Source: Acinetobacter sp. BY419 (GTDB taxonomy: Bacteria; Pseudomonadota; Gammaproteobacteria; Pseudomonadales; Moraxellaceae). Taken from it: a stretch of DNA of 64,000 nucleotides. Positions 59,931 through 64,000 of the stretch are shown here, in pieces (positions within the stretch are counted from its first letter, which is position 1; every line of letters starts with the position of its first letter). The stretch is taken from NCBI RefSeq assembly GCF_019038395.1, contig NZ_JAGFXZ010000001.1, forward strand, positions 62,001 to 126,000, read 5' to 3'. Below the pieces are notes generated by a model. The model saw only the letters and a program-made list of their open reading frames with translations, was not told where the DNA came from and did not search any database. The translations under genes and the position numbers were made by a program.

Positions 59931-60743
59931 ATGACATTTGCCCGCTCAAAAATTTTTATGGCTTGCACACTTGCTGCTGGTTTGGGTCTTGCCGCATGTT
60001 CCAACTCCAATAACGAAGCGAAAAAGCAAGATACACTGACTGCAAGCGCACCGGCCACGGGCGAAGCGTCTACCCTGACCGAACGTAATGCACAACAGCG
60101 TTTGATCTCTACCCTGGAAAAGCATTTTAAAACTGCCGGTATCAATGCCAAGATTACCGATATTAAAACGACCGAAGTGCCAAACCTGTACTGGGTCAGC
60201 CTGGAAGGGATGTCTGCGGTCTATGTGACCAGTGATGGCAAATATCTGATTCAGGGTGACGTTATCCGTCTTGGAGACAAACAGCTGCATAATGTCAGTG
60301 AAAGTCTGCAGGCAGGTATTAACAATAAACTCTTTTCTGAACTCAAGCCAGCCGACCTGCTGATCTATCCGGCCAAAGGCAAAGCCAAGCATGTGGTCTA
60401 TGTATTTACCGATGTCAGCTGTCCGTATTGCCATAAATTCCATGAACAAATGGATGATATGAATGCAAAAGGCATTGAAGTGCGTTATATCGCCTGGCCA
60501 CGTGGTGAACAGCATATGCCGGCTATGGAAGCGATCTGGTGCAGCGCCGACCGTCGCAGTGCTTTTGATCAAGCGATTGCGGGTGCACAGATCAGTGCAG
60601 CCAAATGTAAAAATCCTGTTCAAGATCAATATCAGATGGGCCTGAATATGGGTGTGAATGGCACCCCGGCAATTTATAATTCAGAAGGGGTTTATCTGGG
60701 CGGTTATCTGTCTACCTCAGAATTATTGAATCAGCTTAAATAA
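59931..60743 (+). CDS. dsbC: DsbC-type disulfide isomerase, lipoprotein form
   Basis: Thioredoxin-fold isomerase correcting disulfides in the periplasm. 270 residues. The N-terminus has a lipobox (LAAC, Cys near residue 23), so the mature enzyme is probably membrane-anchored, unlike soluble E. coli DsbC. An N-terminal dimerisation domain (about 60-130) is followed by the active site CPYC at about 164-167 and the cis-Pro GTPAIY near 241-246. A 10-bp AT-rich inverted repeat overlaps its stop (60736-60745 with 60756-60765). Follows xerD, as in E. coli. Confidence 0.9.
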   Translation: MTFARSKIFMACTLAAGLGLAACSNSNNEAKKQDTLTASAPATGEASTLTERNAQQRLISTLEKHFKTAGINAKITDIKTTEVPNLYWVSLEGMSAVYVTSDGKYLIQGDVIRLGDKQLHNVSESLQAGINNKLFSELKPADLLIYPAKGKAKHVVYVFTDVSCPYCHKFHEQMDDMNAKGIEVRYIAWPRGEQHMPAMEAIWCSADRRSAFDQAIAGAQISAAKCKNPVQDQYQMGLNMGVNGTPAIYNSEGVYLGGYLSTSELLNQLK

Positions 60744-60870
60744 CTCATTTTAATAAGTTATTTAACTTTATTTTATAGATAAAGATATTCTGAAATGACC
60801 CTAGAGTCAGGCGGGTTTTTTAGCTATGATCTAGGTTCTTGTAAAAAACTGTTTATATTTGGAGTGTGAC

Positions 60871-62175
60871 GTGAAACCAGTTCGTCTGGCAATCCTCGGT
60901 CTTGGTACTGTAGGTGGTGGTGCCTTGAAACTATTAAAAGAAAATGCTGCTGAGATTAAACGTCGCACCGGTCGTGAAATTCAAATTACCCATGTAGGCA
61001 CCCGTCGTCCACGTCCTGATCTGGATCTCCCTGAATCAGTTAAGCAAAGCGCAGACCTGATGGATATCGTACGTCAACCTGATGTAGATGTCGTGGTAGA
61101 AGTCATGGGCGGGATTCATCCTGCTTTTGAAATTATTATGGAAGCCATGAAACATGGCAAACATATTGTCACTGCCAACAAAGCACTCCTGGCTGAACAC
61201 GGCAATGAACTGTTTAAAGCAGCTGAAGACAATGCCGTGCAAATTGCCTATGAAGCGGCAGTGGCTGGCGGTATTCCGATTATTAAAGTGATTCGTGAAG
61301 GTCTGGCTGCCAACAAGATTGACTGGTTGGCTGGCATCATCAATGGTACGGGTAACTTCATTCTGAGTGAAATGCGTGAAAAAGGCCGTGCTTTTGAAGA
61401 TGTACTGAAAGAAGCGCAAGAGCTCGGTTATGCCGAAGCCGATCCAACCTTTGATGTTGAAGGCATTGATGCTGCACACAAACTCACCATTCTGGCGTCA
61501 TGTGCCTTTGGTATTCCACTACAGTTTGACAAAGTCTTTACTGAAGGAATTGGCAAAGTCACTGCACAAGATGTCAAATATGCAGAAGACTTGGGCTTCC
61601 GTATCAAACACTTGGGGATTGCACGCCGTACTGATGCCGGGGTAGAACTACGGGTACACCCGACCCTGATTCCAGATGACCAGCTGATTGCCAATGTTAA
61701 CGGGGTGAAAAATGCCGTACTGGTACAAGCCAATGCGGTCGGTCCAACCCTGTACTACGGCGCTGGCGCAGGTGCAGGTCCAACAGCTTCTGCTGTGGTC
61801 GCGGATGTCGTGGATATTGTCCGTGATATTATTTACACCGAAGACGGTGCGGGAACCATTCCGCAACTGGCTTTTGAAGCCCTGACTGATTTACCGATCT
61901 TAAGTCGTGAACAAATGACGACCGGCTATTACATTCGTATTAATGCCGAAGATCAAATGGGCGTACTTGCCGACGTCACTACGATTTTAAGCCGTGCCGG
62001 GATCAGTATCGATGCCATCATGCAGCAACCTCGCTTAAAAGACCTTATTCCGATCGTGATTCTGACCGATCCTATCGTCGAATCAAAAATGGATGCAGCG
62101 CTTTCGCAAATTCAAGTATTGCCCTTCATTCATGGCGAAATTGTACGAATTCGTTTAGAATCGCTTGATAATTAA
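60871..62175 (+). CDS. hom: Homoserine dehydrogenase
   Basis: NAD(P)-dependent reduction of aspartate semialdehyde to homoserine, shared by threonine and methionine synthesis. 434 residues from GTG 60871 (GGAG six bases upstream; a TTG at 60859 is less well placed). The Rossmann motif GLGTVGGGAL is near 9-18, the catalytic Lys-containing ANKALLAEHG near 102 and GIINGTGNFIL mid-protein; a C-terminal ACT domain (about 350-430) suits feedback control. No fused aspartokinase. Followed by thrC after a 57-base gap. Confidence 0.95.
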   Translation: MKPVRLAILGLGTVGGGALKLLKENAAEIKRRTGREIQITHVGTRRPRPDLDLPESVKQSADLMDIVRQPDVDVVVEVMGGIHPAFEIIMEAMKHGKHIVTANKALLAEHGNELFKAAEDNAVQIAYEAAVAGGIPIIKVIREGLAANKIDWLAGIINGTGNFILSEMREKGRAFEDVLKEAQELGYAEADPTFDVEGIDAAHKLTILASCAFGIPLQFDKVFTEGIGKVTAQDVKYAEDLGFRIKHLGIARRTDAGVELRVHPTLIPDDQLIANVNGVKNAVLVQANAVGPTLYYGAGAGAGPTASAVVADVVDIVRDIIYTEDGAGTIPQLAFEALTDLPILSREQMTTGYYIRINAEDQMGVLADVTTILSRAGISIDAIMQQPRLKDLIPIVILTDPIVESKMDAALSQIQVLPFIHGEIVRIRLESLDN

Positions 62176-62232
62176 TCGGGTTAAGGGGAGTATTTCCCCT
62201 TGCCAAGCTCTACACACAATTGGAACATCATC

Positions 62233-63372
62233 ATGTCGAATGCCAATCGTTATACTGGTTTAGTTGACCGCTATCGCGACCGTTTACCAGTGTCTGCAAC
62301 TACTCGTGCGATCTCTTTGGGTGAAGGTAATACTCCACTGATCAAGCTTGAGAATATTCCACGCATTATTGGTAAAGACGTTGAAATCTATGTGAAGTAC
62401 GAAGGCTTAAACCCGACTGGTTCATTTAAAGACCGTGGTATGACCATGGCAGTAACCAAGGCGGTTGAAGATGGCTCTAAAGCCATTATCTGTGCCTCTA
62501 CTGGTAATACCTCAGCTGCCGCTGCTGCTTATGCAGCACGTGCAGGCATCAAGGCGTTCGTTTTAATCCCGGAAGGCAAAATTGCCATGGGTAAAATGGC
62601 ACAAGCCATGATGTATGGTGCCATTACCATGCAAATTCGTGGCAACTTTGATGACGGTATGCGTCTGGTAAAAGAAGTCGCCGATCAAGCGCCGGTAACG
62701 ATTGTAAACTCAATCAACCCTTACCGTCTGCAAGGTCAAAAAACCATTGCTTACGAGATTGTTGAAGCTTTAGGTCGTGCTCCGGACTACCACTGCTTGC
62801 CAGTCGGTAACGCAGGTAACATCACTGCACACTGGATGGGCTATACCGAAGCTGTTGCGAATCAGTCGAAAGAAGAATTTGAGCAAGTGATTTACGATGC
62901 TGAAACAGATACTTTCACTGGTCCTAAACCGGCAGGTTTGCCAATCATGGCAGGGTACCAAGCGTCTGGTGCTGCACCATTCCTTCGTGGCGGTCCAGTC
63001 GAAAATCCGGAAACGATTGCAACTGCAATTCGTATCGGTAATCCGCAAAGCTTCAATCATGCTAAAGCTGTCGTTCGTGATTCAAACGGCTGGTTTGATG
63101 AACTGACTGATGCGGAGATTCTTGAAGCTCAACGTCTGCTTTCTATGTATGAAGGAGTGTTCGTAGAACCTGCATCTGCTGCGTCTGTCGGCGGTGCAAT
63201 CCGTGATATTAAAGCGGGTAAAATTGCGGAAGGCTCAGTAATTGTATGTACCGTAACAGGTAATGGTCTGAAAGATCCAGATACAGCCATCAAGCAATGT
63301 GCTGATGCCGTGATGTTATCAATCGATGCAACCATGACTCAAGTGAAAGATTCGATTCTGTCTAATATGTAA
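62233..63372 (+). CDS. thrC: Threonine synthase
   Basis: PLP enzyme converting O-phosphohomoserine to threonine. 379 residues from ATG 62233; a TTG at 62200 with AAGGGGAG nine bases upstream would add 11 residues, so the start is not settled. The PLP lysine is in NPTGSFKDRGM (near 59). SGTG-like ASTGNTSAAAAAYAARAG and PVGNAGNITAHW are hallmarks. The hom-thrC pair forms the threonine unit; no thrB is visible here. Ends before a terminator. Confidence 0.94.
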   Translation: MSNANRYTGLVDRYRDRLPVSATTRAISLGEGNTPLIKLENIPRIIGKDVEIYVKYEGLNPTGSFKDRGMTMAVTKAVEDGSKAIICASTGNTSAAAAAYAARAGIKAFVLIPEGKIAMGKMAQAMMYGAITMQIRGNFDDGMRLVKEVADQAPVTIVNSINPYRLQGQKTIAYEIVEALGRAPDYHCLPVGNAGNITAHWMGYTEAVANQSKEEFEQVIYDAETDTFTGPKPAGLPIMAGYQASGAAPFLRGGPVENPETIATAIRIGNPQSFNHAKAVVRDSNGWFDELTDAEILEAQRLLSMYEGVFVEPASAASVGGAIRDIKAGKIAEGSVIVCTVTGNGLKDPDTAIKQCADAVMLSIDATMTQVKDSILSNM

Positions 63373-63384
63373 TACCAGTCAGAA

Positions 63385-63415
63385 TAAAAAAACCCTGCAT
63401 CAGCAGGGTTTTTTT
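63385..63415. terminator. Bidirectional terminator, thrC / pbpG
   Basis: AAAAAACCCTGC and GCAGGGTTTTTT pair around ATCA. Confidence 0.9.
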
Positions 63416-63428
63416 ATATAAGGGTAAT

Positions 63429-64000
63429 TTAAATACGTTTTGGTTGCTGAGCCACCCAGGTCATTAAACGGGTTGCATCATTGGTTCGTGCCTGCGAACT
63501 GTTAGCCCCTAAGAGCACTACTGCCACCGGACGGTTATTTAAAGTAGTATGCATCACCACACAACGTCCTGCTTCATTAATAAAACCGGTTTTGGAAATA
63601 TTGATATTCCAGCCACCATTACGCACCAGCGCATTGGTATTATTGGATTTCAGTACACGGTAACCTAAGTTAAAGTCATAGCTTGGGGTAGTCGAGAACT
63701 GGCGAATCAGACCATATTGAGAAGCAGTATTGACTAAAATCCCCAAGTCACGCGCGGATGCCACATTTCCAGGATGTAAGCCTGTTGATTCCATAAAGCG
63801 GGAAGAGTTCATGCCTAAGGCTTTGGCTTTGCTGTTCATCGCTGCAATAAATGCACTTCGACCACCCGGATAGGTTCGCGCCAAAGCTGCCGCTGCAGGG
63901 TTTTCAGACTTCATCAGGGCAAACAATAAAGCTTCAGCACGGTTCATGCTGTCCCCTGCTCTTAAAGTCGAGCTTGAGCTTTTGCAGCCTGCACAGGAAA
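63429..64000 (-). CDS. pbpG: PbpG-like D-alanyl-D-alanine endopeptidase (5' part outside window)
   Basis: The C-terminal 190 codons of a penicillin-binding protein 7/8-type endopeptidase that trims peptidoglycan cross-links. The frame stays open past 63947 to the window edge (SSSSTLRAGDSM upstream of the internal Met), so the N-terminal signal and SxxK motif are missing. SEN (near MKSENPAAAAL) and KTG (in SKTGFINEAG) are the second and third active-site motifs. Ends with a bidirectional terminator shared with thrC. Confidence 0.88.
   Translation of the reverse strand, partial: SCAGCKSSSSTLRAGDSMNRAEALLFALMKSENPAAAALARTYPGGRSAFIAAMNSKAKALGMNSSRFMESTGLHPGNVASARDLGILVNTASQYGLIRQFSTTPSYDFNLGYRVLKSNNTNALVRNGGWNINISKTGFINEAGRCVVMHTTLNNRPVAVVLLGANSSQARTNDATRLMTWVAQQPKRI

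Noticed and set aside
60736..60765. AT-rich 10-bp inverted repeat after dsbC as a strong terminator
   Set aside because: Stem is almost all A/T and lacks a clean T run, so I mention it only in the dsbC entry.

Overview
The window reads as chromosomal DNA of a gammaproteobacterium, and the gene content and order point to Acinetobacter (Moraxellaceae). The strongest pointers are a 295-residue fatty acyl-CoA reductase of the Acr1 type known from Acinetobacter wax-ester synthesis, a dcw (division and cell wall) cluster broken into separate pieces, the pilBCD-coaE order, and the secG / tRNA-Leu / initiator tRNA / rimP-nusA-infB-rbfA block. The species cannot be fixed from the sequence alone. Almost everything is ordinary core genome. 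I saw no insertion sequence, prophage, integron or CRISPR array.

Layout, left to right. 1-3.7 kb (minus strand): murE (cut by the window edge), ftsI, ftsL and rsmH, the first part of the dcw cluster. 3.8-6.1 kb: two tandem periplasmic sulfate-binding proteins, each with its own promoter and terminator. 6.5-9.2 kb: a small secreted protein, gltX, tRNA-Ala(GGC), tRNA-Glu(TTC) and a membrane protein with a zinc knuckle at each end. 9.3-14.7 kb: ettA, metY, acr1, hisIE. 14.7-17.6 kb: a UvrD/FBH1-like helicase followed by a frameshifted, catalytically degenerate ATPase, the only stretch with an accessory flavour. 18.0-24.3 kb: a six-gene mrpA'CDEFG Na+/H+ antiporter operon of the type with A and B fused. 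24.3-31.6 kb (minus): tpiA, secG, tRNA-Leu, four identical initiator tRNA genes, then rimP-nusA-infB-rbfA. 31.9-36.3 kb: pilB, pilC, pilD, coaE. 36.3-46.6 kb: an EamA transporter, rlmB, ppnP, recN, yqgE, ruvX, an AlkB-like dioxygenase, an ABC exporter, phoU and a TolC-family channel. 46.8-53.6 kb: a lipoprotein of unknown function, a TPP riboswitch with thiC, nudF-cpdA, dksA with a structured leader, gluQ and a zinc-ribbon protein. 53.6-58.8 kb (minus): murD-ftsW (second dcw fragment) and feoA-feoB with a small Cys-rich partner. 58.9-64 kb: xerD, a lipoprotein DsbC, hom, thrC and the 3' part of a pbpG-like endopeptidase gene.

Read as a system, the window holds cell-wall synthesis and division (murE, murD, ftsI, ftsL, ftsW, rsmH, pbpG), translation (gltX, gluQ, tRNAs, infB, rimP, rbfA, ettA, rlmB), sulfur and threonine/methionine supply (two sulfate-binding proteins, metY, hom, thrC), type IV pilus machinery, iron uptake and ion homeostasis.

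The observations most worth a second look are: the structured leader of dksA (an 11-bp long-range stem enclosing two hairpins, then a U tract); the TPP riboswitch expression platform, in which nine bases can swap partners with the P1 helix; the helicase plus degenerate-ATPase pair; a perfect 10-bp inverted repeat across the -10 box of the tRNA-Ala/Glu promoter; a perfect hairpin inside the 5' end of gluQ; and a hairpin directly in front of nudF. I did not find a convincing new multi-gene system. The helicase/ATPase pair is the nearest candidate.
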